From Thermoanaerobacterium sp. CMT5567-10 (lineage in GTDB: Bacteria > Bacillota > Thermoanaerobacteria > Thermoanaerobacterales > Thermoanaerobacteraceae), in assembly GCF_030534315.2 (NCBI RefSeq), contig NZ_CP130558.2, positions 620,001 to 684,000 of the forward strand: a DNA stretch of 64,000 bases, written 5' to 3'. The notes beneath the pieces were generated by a model. It saw only the letters and a list, made by a program, of their open reading frames with translations. It ran no database searches and was not told where the DNA came from. Positions 8,901 to 18,100 of the stretch are shown piece by piece. The number at the start of each line of letters is the position of its first letter. Position 1 is the stretch's first letter. Position numbers and translations under genes: made by a program.

Positions 8901-9849
8901 TATCATTGCCTCCTTCTGGTGTAACAATTCTAACAATACCTTTGCCAATTGTAGCATTGCCACCTATTTGAATTATATCGTACTTTTCTATACCGCTAAA
9001 GAAATAATCTAGTATAAAATCCTCATCGGTTTTATCGATTTTCTTTATGGATTCTTTCTCCTTCTCATCAACAAATAGAGCAGAAGCTAAAGCTAACGAA
9101 TAAAATACAGTATTCTCAGGAATATATTCTTCATTAAAGAGGGCTCCATCCTCAACCGTACCTTTTTCAGTATTGATTTTGGTTCTCGTTATAACCTCTG
9201 TCGACATATCTGTAAAATCCCTAAAATCATCATCGGAAAGAACCACAATATCTTTTTGCATCTTTTCTCTAAATATGCGATAAACATCTCCTGATGAATT
9301 TTGCAACTTTGGAAATATTATATCCGATAACCACTCTGAAAACTTTTTAAGTTTATCATCCTTTTGAACTTTAAAAGAATATTCCTCAAGTATAACCACA
9401 TCATTATCTTCCAGCTTAAGATTTGAATTCTCAACTATAGAATAAGGCTTGATAGTTTCAATACCATCTAATTTTTCTAAATTTACTCCTTCGCACAAGC
9501 TCATTTCCTCTTTAAACCTGGAAATGACATATGGACATGTAACCCAGCCAAAAATACCTTTTACAGATTTTATAGGAAATAACAAGATACGTCCATCTAA
9601 AAAACCTAATCCTCCTGCATGATCATCACCATTTTCTGGTCCAAATATATATTTTACTTTATCCTTAAGTTGGGGATCTGAGTTAAATACACTCCTAAAA
9701 GAACCTTTTAAACCTGATGCTTCAATTTTGGGGAAATTGGAGTGCTTTTCCCTCTGAATCGGGAGATCGACATACCCTAATTCCGAACCACTCCCTACGT
9801 GAGTCGGAGTTTCAGTGTAAATAAAAAATGGTTTAGCTTTTTTAAACAT
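8893..9849 (-). CDS. cmr4: Cmr4, backbone RAMP and target-RNA nuclease of type III-B
   Basis: This 318-aa protein starts with FFIYTETPTHVGSGSELG and continues DLPIQREKHSNFPKIEASG, the standard Cmr4 N-terminus (TxTPxHxGxG then PIQRE). It ends with GGNATIGKGI, the RAMP G-loop. Cmr4 repeats along the crRNA and cuts target RNA at six-base steps. It is the first core subunit gene, starting about 20 bases after the CARF-HEPN gene, with AAGGATGA ahead of its ATG. Confidence 0.9.
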   Translation of the reverse strand: MFKKAKPFFIYTETPTHVGSGSELGYVDLPIQREKHSNFPKIEASGLKGSFRSVFNSDPQLKDKVKYIFGPENGDDHAGGLGFLDGRILLFPIKSVKGIFGWVTCPYVISRFKEEMSLCEGVNLEKLDGIETIKPYSIVENSNLKLEDNDVVILEEYSFKVQKDDKLKKFSEWLSDIIFPKLQNSSGDVYRIFREKMQKDIVVLSDDDFRDFTDMSTEVITRTKINTEKGTVEDGALFNEEYIPENTVFYSLALASALFVDEKEKESIKKIDKTDEDFILDYFFSGIEKYDIIQIGGNATIGKGIVRIVTPEGGNDNA

Positions 9850-9868
9850 ACATATTCATCCTTTCTTT

Positions 9869-11332
9869 TTAAGATAATAAAATAAATTTATAGTTGCCAC
9901 AAACGCTTTTAAAATTTATACTTTCAAGGTCACAAAAACGGATAAAAATTTTTCTTACTATTTCATGAAATTTATCAAAGTCATTATTTGAAAGGATTCC
10001 AAATCCATGGGCAAATATGGATTTATTTCTTAATTTCACATTTGAATATATCATTCCGATATTTATCCCTTCAATCAATTCATCTTCAATCGCTTTTAGT
10101 ATAACGTACGCATCAAAAAGTGCTATGCTGTTATTAGGTAACTCAGCATAAGTTTTAAAATTCTTAAAATGCTTTATATTTTCATTCATTCTCGATAATA
10201 GCTCATGTTTATCAATATTAAAAACCGAATAATCGGGCAACGAAACATTAAACCCATTTTTTGCTAATCTAACCTGGGCTATCAGCTCTAAAACACGATA
10301 CAGCAATAAGATAGCAACATCATTTTTTCCCTCTTCACTTCTCCTTAATGCATTTGTATATATTGAAAACATAAGAGGTATATAAAGCTCTTTATTAGTA
10401 ATATATTCCCATTCTTCATTTTTATCGTTAAGATTAATCGATTCTAACGGTTTGATGAGCCTATACTGATTATACAAAGTTTCATAATATTTATATGCGG
10501 CTAAGTCTTTTTCAACATATCTCCAAGCTTTTATAATACTGAACAATTTTTCGAATTCTTTAATGCATTCATTAAAATATAAACAATCCCATAATCTGTA
10601 AATATTAGATAACAATTTATAGAATATATAATCTCTATCAGCGACTCTTTCCTCCAAATCTGAAAAAATATTATATGCCGATACAAATTCATTTTTGTTA
10701 AAAAGTGCTATTGCTTTATCTTTTTCTAAATCGCCAAAAACATGGTATGGATCTTCTACAAATTTTAGCTCTTCTGTCCCTGGTTTTGGCTTTCTCATTT
10801 TACTGTTGTATTCGCTAGCCACATAAATCAAATCAATTTTAAAATAAGCACCTGCCATAGCAATACCAGCAGACATCGATTTAGTACCGCCCGTAAAATC
10901 AATAGCCGTTTTGCCAGGAGAACCCCATCTGTCAACATATACCTTTTTTAATACTCGATAAATATCAACAGGATCATCTTTAACTATTTCTTCAGCAACA
11001 TATTGTGATGGCAGCAAATTTGTCCATTTTATTACTTCGTCTAAATTTTTCAAAGAATCCTCTGTGTATAAAAACAATACCCTTTTAGGCTTTAATGCTT
11101 TAATAGTTAAAACTAACGGTTCAAATGACATACCTAAAGATAATATTAGATTTTCGTACTTACCGTAGAACTCATTATTGATGCTTAAGTGAAACTTATT
11201 TACTACCAGTGGAAATATTTCGTCATAATAATATTCTTCAGCTCTTTTTGCTTGCATTGTCTCCCAAATTTTTGCTTTTTCATTTAGCAAACTTTCAATT
11301 TTGTCATTACTTAACTTTAATTCCTCTTTCAA
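9869..11332 (-). CDS. CARF-HEPN ancillary ribonuclease (TIGR02710-like, Csm6/Csx1 type)
   Basis: This protein of about 487 aa combines a CARF sensor with a C-terminal HEPN nuclease. The CARF loops are LILSLGMSFEPLVLTI and TAIDFTGGTKSMSAGIAMAG, as in TIGR02710 CRISPR-associated proteins. A helical middle follows, then RNKSIFAHGF near residue 437, an RX6H HEPN catalytic motif. Proteins of this layout are cyclic-oligoadenylate-activated RNases that support type III immunity. I chose the TTG at 11332 because AGGAGG lies seven bases upstream; an ATG at 11368 is open but lacks such a site. It is the first gene of the cmr operon, so effectors bracket the complex genes on both sides. Confidence 0.82.
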   Translation of the reverse strand: MKEELKLSNDKIESLLNEKAKIWETMQAKRAEEYYYDEIFPLVVNKFHLSINNEFYGKYENLILSLGMSFEPLVLTIKALKPKRVLFLYTEDSLKNLDEVIKWTNLLPSQYVAEEIVKDDPVDIYRVLKKVYVDRWGSPGKTAIDFTGGTKSMSAGIAMAGAYFKIDLIYVASEYNSKMRKPKPGTEELKFVEDPYHVFGDLEKDKAIALFNKNEFVSAYNIFSDLEERVADRDYIFYKLLSNIYRLWDCLYFNECIKEFEKLFSIIKAWRYVEKDLAAYKYYETLYNQYRLIKPLESINLNDKNEEWEYITNKELYIPLMFSIYTNALRRSEEGKNDVAILLLYRVLELIAQVRLAKNGFNVSLPDYSVFNIDKHELLSRMNENIKHFKNFKTYAELPNNSIALFDAYVILKAIEDELIEGINIGMIYSNVKLRNKSIFAHGFGILSNNDFDKFHEIVRKIFIRFCDLESINFKSVCGNYKFILLS

Positions 11333-11615
11333 TCTTAACCCTCCTCGTATAATTATTATTAAAGACAATAAATTTGTCTCACATCACAGGCCGCCACATC
11401 TTTTATTTTATGACCTTTATATTTACTTTTGAGATAACCCCTGTATGTAACATTATTATACTGTAAAGTTAATATGGGACAGGCTTTTGTCCTCCATGCA
11501 GTTTTTCCGCTCTTTTAAGTATGGTCCTTAAAGCAAGTTTGCCTTTTCTTACACAATCTCTTTATCATATATAAATTCTTGCCAGCAAAAGGATTCAGGT
11601 TTATATACTAATCTC
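11333..11615. other. Spacer upstream of the cmr operon
   Basis: No gene is readable. On the minus strand there is a TATAAT-like box around 11454-11460 with only a poor -35, so a promoter is possible but not certain. A short inverted repeat, GGACA...TGTCC, lies around 11480-11495. No CRISPR repeats are present. Confidence 0.3.
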
Positions 11616-13163
11616 TTATAAGTTTTTTAAATGATCTGGGATAGTATACGCATTTAGAGTCACTAGTTTACCTTTTAGTTTTCTCCCCTTCTTTGCTTCT
11701 TCCATATAAACAAAACTAATCAAATATATAATCACATTTCTAATTATTTGTGTAATCTGGATTGTTTTATCAACCAAATACTCTTCATTCATATTTTCAA
11801 AACTGTATTTTCCCATCCAATATACATTTAAAAAGCGATGCGTCAAAGCATTTCTAATTTCCCTTAAATCTTTATATTCACCATTTTTAAATTCCAAATG
11901 TATATTAAAAAGTGCATTTAAAGCATAATTTTTTGTTTTTATAATTTTATTGTTAATATTAAATTTATTTTGTTCTTTCTTTTCATACCAGATATTATTA
12001 AAATCAATGTTTTCAACTTTTTTACCAAGCTCAAGATATTCATTTAAGAATATTGAGACTTTATCTAAAATATCATACATATTTCTAAAAGCAAATTTCA
12101 ATAGCTGGATAAAAATATTATGTTCTACATAATCTAAAGTATCTATAATAGCAACATTTTTGTCAGCAAAACTTAAGTCATTATCTCTATAAACGGATTG
12201 TACAAGTAAAAATCTTGCAGCAATGTAATTTTCTTTTATTTCATTCAAAAACGATGATAATTTCAGATATGTATCGTCTTCTGATGATTTTGCTATATCA
12301 ACTATCATATTTTTAATGACAATGTCATCCCCTAAAGAAAGCTGGCATTTTTGACAAAAGTTACATAAATTTAAATATAGTTTATGTTTTATGCAAAATT
12401 CAACTAAAAACTTTTCAAAATCTGATTGAGTATCCATTTTTGGCTTCTCTAAATCACTTAGTTCAACATTATTTACATATTTTTTTATTTCATGTAAGTT
12501 TCTCAAAAATTCCTTTTTAGCTTCACTATGTACGCCATACTTTAAGCCAAGGTTAATAAAGTTATAAGCTTCTATATAGTACATCCTCCAGTGTTCTCCT
12601 GTTATTCCCGCATAATATTTCAACGCCAACCCTTTGTTAGCCAAGGCCATTCCAAAATACGGATTTATTGCCAAAGCTTTGTCATAATAATAAAGAGCTT
12701 CTAAATTTCTTCCAATAGAATCAAACGTATTTCCTAAATTGACATAAGTTTGCACTGTTATGTCAGTTAACTTCTTTCTACATTCTAAGGACTTTTTATA
12801 ATATTTTATTGCCTTATGTGCTTCAGTATCAGTTTTCATAAATCCATACGTTAAGTTATTTATTCGCTTCAAATTAAACAGTGCAGAATATCCATTAGCT
12901 AAATTGTAATATACACTTTGCAATATATTTTCTTGTTGTTCATATTCATTTAGGTTTTCTAATATAAGGCCAATACCTTTATTAACCAAATCCTCATCAT
13001 GTTTTATTGAACCGATATCTATATAAATGCCGCTTAAAATATAGCTTTTATATTTTGGATCTACTTCTGCTACTTCTAGTAAAGCAATTTTCTCCATGGC
13101 CTTATCAAATTCACCATTATCGATATGATTACATATTTCTTTATGTAATTCATATAATTCCAT
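11616..13163 (-). CDS. TPR protein with C-terminal HEPN domain (LA2681-like)
   Basis: A 515-aa protein. The first half is made of tetratricopeptide repeats, e.g. YVNLGNTFDSIGRNLEALYYYD followed by a canonical A-x-x-x-NP repeat end. A cysteine-containing stretch (CNFCQKC) lies near the middle. The C-terminal third contains LREIRNALTHRFL near residue 436, an RX4H HEPN motif; the layout fits the LA2681-like HEPN family, predicted RNases often found in defence islands. An ATG with AGGAGA upstream sets the start. The next gene upstream on the same strand is a polytopic membrane protein, and the cmr operon lies just downstream. RNase activity is predicted, not shown. Confidence 0.65.
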   Translation of the reverse strand: MELYELHKEICNHIDNGEFDKAMEKIALLEVAEVDPKYKSYILSGIYIDIGSIKHDEDLVNKGIGLILENLNEYEQQENILQSVYYNLANGYSALFNLKRINNLTYGFMKTDTEAHKAIKYYKKSLECRKKLTDITVQTYVNLGNTFDSIGRNLEALYYYDKALAINPYFGMALANKGLALKYYAGITGEHWRMYYIEAYNFINLGLKYGVHSEAKKEFLRNLHEIKKYVNNVELSDLEKPKMDTQSDFEKFLVEFCIKHKLYLNLCNFCQKCQLSLGDDIVIKNMIVDIAKSSEDDTYLKLSSFLNEIKENYIAARFLLVQSVYRDNDLSFADKNVAIIDTLDYVEHNIFIQLLKFAFRNMYDILDKVSIFLNEYLELGKKVENIDFNNIWYEKKEQNKFNINNKIIKTKNYALNALFNIHLEFKNGEYKDLREIRNALTHRFLNVYWMGKYSFENMNEEYLVDKTIQITQIIRNVIIYLISFVYMEEAKKGRKLKGKLVTLNAYTIPDHLKNL

Positions 13164-13228
13164 AGTTTTTATCTCCTATACTTTTATACTTATAATTTTA
13201 TCACTTTTCTCCCTCTTTGAGCCTAATT

Positions 13229-14191
13229 TTAGGGAGTCTTTTCCTTAGCTTTCTCTGTATAATTCTTAATTTTCAAAATCTGAGTTCCTATATATCCTAG
13301 TAATACTAAATCCATAATTTTACCTATCATAAATTGGAAAACAGTTATTTTACATAATGTATCTTGAGATGGAAATTCAAAAAAACCTCTTATACCCATC
13401 TTTGCTACTATCATAATCTCAGACCATATATTATCAGTATTATTAAGATTATTAAGCTGAGATATTAGTTCAGAAAATTTTATCGGATAATTATTCCAGT
13501 AAAATTCACCAAAAGCAATTGATCCAAAGAAAAGTATTACGAAATATGCAAATATTACAACAAAAAATGCCATCTTTTTGTAATAATATTTAATTGCTAC
13601 AAAAACACAAAAAAATACCATGCTAAGGAACATTATAAATGCGCCCACAATTTCTTGTAAGCCTATTTTGGATTTGCTAAATAAAATAACCGGTATTAAC
13701 GCAAAAGAAAGTACGAATACTGCCAATATTAGAAACGACTGAATTTTTGATAATATAGAATCTTCCTTCGCTAGCTTTACCGTAACCAATATCATTCCAA
13801 TTAAATATATAAGTACAAGAATATTCTTTATAATGCTTTTAACACTTGTGGGAATAATTTTTAATTTCATAATTTGTAGCAAAAACAAAAATAATATTAT
13901 ACCATCTATTATTAAAAGATATTTAGGTTTATGAATAATTTTTTCAATATAGAAATCAAATACTGTCAATATCTTTTTTAACTTAATACGATAGTTTCTT
14001 ATGCCACAAAACTTTTTGAATAACTCATTATGAGTTTGCTCTTTGAAACTCATTAATAGTTCCAGAAACCCCACCTTAATTTCTTTAATAATTTCAGAGA
14101 TTATTATATATAAATGATGTAAAAGTACACAAGATAGTAAAACAAACAATAAACCAAAAAAAATCGCACGTGCTAATAATACTATTTCCAT
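13229..14191 (-). CDS. Polytopic membrane protein paired with the TPR-HEPN gene
   Basis: About 320 aa with roughly seven or eight hydrophobic segments separated by short Lys-rich loops. The first segment is N-terminal, followed by an amphipathic cytosolic-looking stretch (about residues 40-85). The last 60 residues form a hydrophobic segment, a short loop (FFEFPSQDTLCK) and a final helix ending GYIGTQIL, loosely like the end of a two-helix ion channel pore but with no TVGYGD filter. I do not recognise the family. The start is the ATG with AAAGGAG about 11 bases upstream; GTG at 14203 is the alternative. Its pairing with the TPR-HEPN gene suggests sensor plus membrane effector, which is inference only. 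Confidence 0.5.
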   Translation of the reverse strand: MEIVLLARAIFFGLLFVLLSCVLLHHLYIIISEIIKEIKVGFLELLMSFKEQTHNELFKKFCGIRNYRIKLKKILTVFDFYIEKIIHKPKYLLIIDGIILFLFLLQIMKLKIIPTSVKSIIKNILVLIYLIGMILVTVKLAKEDSILSKIQSFLILAVFVLSFALIPVILFSKSKIGLQEIVGAFIMFLSMVFFCVFVAIKYYYKKMAFFVVIFAYFVILFFGSIAFGEFYWNNYPIKFSELISQLNNLNNTDNIWSEIMIVAKMGIRGFFEFPSQDTLCKITVFQFMIGKIMDLVLLGYIGTQILKIKNYTEKAKEKTP

Positions 14192-14590
14192 AGACCCACT
14201 CACTCCTTTACAATAACTAACTATTTTAGAATAATTCTTTGACCATTTTATTAAATTACCGCACTGTATAGATTATAATGATTTAAAACCTTAATTTTAT
14301 TCTGCTTATTTTATATAAACTTGTAAACTGTACCCATAATTACATGCATGAAAATATGTCTGAACATCTAACTTTTCTACCTTTCATTGATCTCTATGTT
14401 ATAGAAAGGAAAGAAAACATGAACCTGCCCGTTATACATTTTCAATCTGATATTTGCTTATTCCTAATATAATTGTGAGTTGTTTTATTGTTACACTCTC
14501 TATTGTTTTAGATAGTGTTAGTATATAAGTGTGGGCACAAAAAGTTTAACACAATAGAAATAATTTAAAGAAATGTGAGTGTTAAACAGT
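14192..14590. other. Gene-free AT-rich stretch
   Basis: Nothing codes here that I can support. It separates the membrane-protein gene from the insertion-sequence relic, and probably contains the promoter of the membrane-protein/TPR-HEPN pair, though no clear -35/-10 pair stands out. Confidence 0.3.
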
Positions 14591-14599
14591 ATCCAAAAA

Positions 14600-14791
14600 T
14601 GGTATTCGATTTTCGAAAGAATTTAAGCAGCAGGTTATTGAGTTATATCGCTTAGGTCAGCCGGTACTTAACTTGAGTCAGTCGTGAGTATGGCTAAAGC
14701 AGTAACAATATATAAGTGGATAAAACAGTTTTCTCCTTTACTGCTACCAGATAATGAAGAAATAGCTACTAAAGAATATCAGGTTATATTA
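14600..14791 (+). pseudogene. Degraded IS3-family transposase OrfA fragment
   Basis: Across frames the plus strand reads KEFKQQVIELYRLGQPVLNL, then a shifted REYG, then a further shift to VTIYKWIKQFSPL and DNEEIATKEYQ. Together this is the N-terminal helix-turn-helix of IS3-type OrfA transposases (EFKQQ...LYxxG...REYGVSxxTIYKW). At least two frameshifts break it, and no OrfB or terminal repeats are seen. It abuts the first manC relic, so it may mark the recombination history of this junction. Confidence 0.65.
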
Positions 14792-14797
14792 TTGGCA

Positions 14798-15106
14798 ACA
14801 TATTTCGTTAAAAAATATATACAAATACTCCGCCTTCTTCTTTTTAAGCTCCTGTAGTACCTCTTTCACATTCTGTGCCCTATCCTTTGAACATATTTAT
14901 AAGTGCGTCTTCTGTGTCTACTGTTATAACATATTCTGTGACAAGCATTGCGATGAGTTTATTGCTGCCTTTAATACTTCCAAATATGTTTCTTCATCTT
15001 TTATAATGTGGTCAAACGAAACAACAACCATGATAGAATATTTTGATAACTTTTCTGTAAAAAATCCATCATAGATATATAACTTTATCCTCCATTTCTT
15101 TAGCAA
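14798..15106 (-). pseudogene. Decayed, internally deleted mannose-1-phosphate guanylyltransferase fragment (copy 1)
   Basis: Minus-strand readings give MVVVSFDHIIKDEETYLEVL, the region after the nucleotide-binding part of ManC-type enzymes, then jump to GSNKLIAML, VITVDTEDALI and AQNVKEVLQELKKKKAEYL in shifting frames. The second half matches the fragment at 23,982-24,290 almost position by position, including the 23-bp stretch that follows the gene end (14,798-14,820 and 23,960-23,982). About 200 codons are missing at the junction near 14,970, frames are broken and the stop is lost, so the gene is dead. The two copies flank the helicase island. Confidence 0.7.
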
Positions 15107-15196
15107 TTAATAATTACAAGAAATTGCTGATTTATTCCATGACATAGCAAATACTACTTCAATAACGCAACAGAACAGTCTACTTGTGCTTTTATC

Positions 15197-18100
15197 TTAT
15201 TTATTTAAAAGTTCTTTGATAAAGTCTATTACATAGATCCTCTTTAATTTGTCATGGCAATACTGATTCGTATAGTTGCGTAAGCATCCATAGCAGCTTG
15301 TATCAGCTCTTTCTCCACCACATTCGCAATTTAAAACAAGATCTAATGTCCTATTTAAGACTCTTATAAAGCTTTCTCTATTGGCAATCCTTTTTACTTG
15401 TCCGGCTCCGCCTGGGACATCATCAAATAACACAATAGCAGGACTAAAAGGATCTTTAGAATATGCATATAAAGTACCATCAATATCTTGGCGCTCAATC
15501 TCCAGTTCTCGACAAGCTCCTTCAATCAAACCATACAATAATGACTCCCAAAATCCTTCTTGTGAATTAGAATAACCTATGATCTTTAGCATTAATATAT
15601 CCGTTTTAAATTCATATCCAAGAGAATAACGCGATAATTTGCCTTTGCAATTTTTGCCCATTGGAGTTTTATGTGACTTTATAGGACTGCCAGTATTAAT
15701 TTCTGCATAGCCGCAACTTTCGCATACCTTAAAACCTCTCTTACCTGCGCTGTTTATCACTGCTAGCTTCCCATCACCAGCTTTTACATTAATATGAAAA
15801 CCACCTATCTCATAATCATAATTTTCCTCTATTTTTTCACCTTCATCTGCAAAGTACTTCCTTGTACTGTATGTCCTTTCAGGTTTTACCAATGTTGGCT
15901 TTTGAGGTTTTCCTGCTATAAAACCAAACTCTGGTGTGATAAATATTCCACGGTTATTTCCAATCTTATGCCCACAAACTTTGCAAGTATCAAGATCATT
16001 TTGATTATCTGCAATATTGCTATAATAATTTCCACAATAATCACAAATAGCATAATTATATTTGACTGGTTCTCTATCTGGCAATTTTTTAATGTATCTA
16101 CTAGTCCACAATTTTCCTCCAGCGACAATCTGACTTTCTGGAGCATACTCCGACAGAGCTATTTTTAAATCCCTAGTAAGTTCCAATCCTTTTGCTTCAT
16201 CACCATGATGATCGACTTTCAGTTCCACAACATCCACAGGAAATCCATACTTAGGAATAACATTATTTTGCGATAAATAATTGAGAATATATCTTCGTTC
16301 TAAAGTATTTATCATTCTGTTAATTTCCGATGCCTTTGAATAATCTTTAGCATTTACGCATTCCTTTTCAATATTTCTCAATTCATTAAGATCATTTAAT
16401 AAATTTGCCTCTGCTTTTTTCAATACGCCTTCTTTATCATCAAGCAAACCATAAACCCATTTCCAATCATTTATGCCAAGTACATCATGTAAATCAGCCG
16501 GCACAATTCTCAAAAGGCTTTCTTTCAATTCTATTGGTTTTTTCGCCAAAAAATTACTTATTATCGTCGTAATAGGCGTTCCATCTTCTACAAAAAATTT
16601 ATTAACTTCCCCAAAAAAATTTCGATTTGATTTCCAAAACATTGCCAATGCCACGGCATAAATGTGTCTTTTTATAATCTTTTCATTTTTAATCTCAATG
16701 TGAGGCGTTTGAACCTTCCCATTGACAATATTTAACGGATCTAAATAATAGGTGAAATCATGCGATCGCCTTTGTGCAAACGTAAGTACAAATGCTGTCG
16801 CACTAGTCCTCCTGCCTGCACGTCCTGCTCTCTGCACATAATTAGCAGGCGTCGGAGGTACATTTCTCATAAACACCGTCTCTAAATCTCCTACATCAAC
16901 GCCTAATTCAAATGTAGTAGAACTACTTAAAACATTGATCTCACCTTTTTCAAATTTTCTTTGAATTTCTGCTGCTGTCTCGGTGGTAAGCTGTGCAGTA
17001 TGCTCACTTGTCTTTAGTCTCAACGGAAGTATATCTGTATAAAGCTTCCTATAGTGATTATCCTTAAATATATTCTTTGGATCGCACTCAATTAAATGAC
17101 CATCACACCGATAGGTGGGACAAACTCCTAAAACATTGTGTAACGTAAGCCTATTGCATTTAGTACATCTGTACCATTTTATTGACTCATCTATTATAGA
17201 AGGTGCGATTTTCCAATAATCTAAATTTAACCTATATACTTGTCCAACACCATTACGCTCAAAATGACTTGATAGATATTTACTCCAAAGCGATTTATTA
17301 TTTGCCAATAATTTCTCCCAAAGTATTTTCAAAAATTCTTCTATTTCATCGCGGTTAATATCCTTCCCCTTTGCTTTAAAAAAGCGCATCAGAAAATCAA
17401 GGCGCGTATTATTCCTTATAGCATTGTTTTTTCCTTTAGAATAAGGTATCCAGCTATATATATAACCAGGTACCGCATAATTATTTTTAAAATAAAATTC
17501 TCTATTTAATGGTGCAAAAAATTGGTCTTTGGGGCTTACACTGTCAGGAAAGCAAATAGCGCCGTTTTTCCTTATGCTATCTAAAAGAACCATCATCAAA
17601 CCAGACATCTCATCATCCGTTAGGTTCCATGGATCAGTTTTATATCCTCTTGCAAAATGTATATCGGGTGGTACGTCAGGGGTAAACCCTAAAAGTCCAA
17701 GGGGCTCCAAACTGGTTGAACCGCCCCTTCCCATAAACTCGTAAAGCACCCATTTCCAAGCTTCTTCTTCCAATTGTTGTTGACTTAAATCAAAAATCTT
17801 TAAATCACTTAAAAATCTTTTTAAATATAGAGCTAAATCCTCTATCCTCCATTCATTATTAATAACTTTGTCCTTATATTTTTCCAATGTCATAATGATA
17901 AGGCGTCTTTGTAAAATTTGATTATAAGACGTTTGTAAATACGTAGAAAAAAACGCTGCATCCTGTCTACTATCAGAGAATATAAGCATTCTACGATTGC
18001 TCTCAGTTACATCACTTTCTGATATATCATCATCCCACAATGAATCTTCATTTTTATCGCTATCTTTTTTATCAACATCTTCATCCGGAATCTCTTGGTA

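Noticed and set aside
1-16000. CRISPR array near the cmr operon
   Set aside because: No series of 25-40-base direct repeats with unique spacers was found by eye in or beside the operon.
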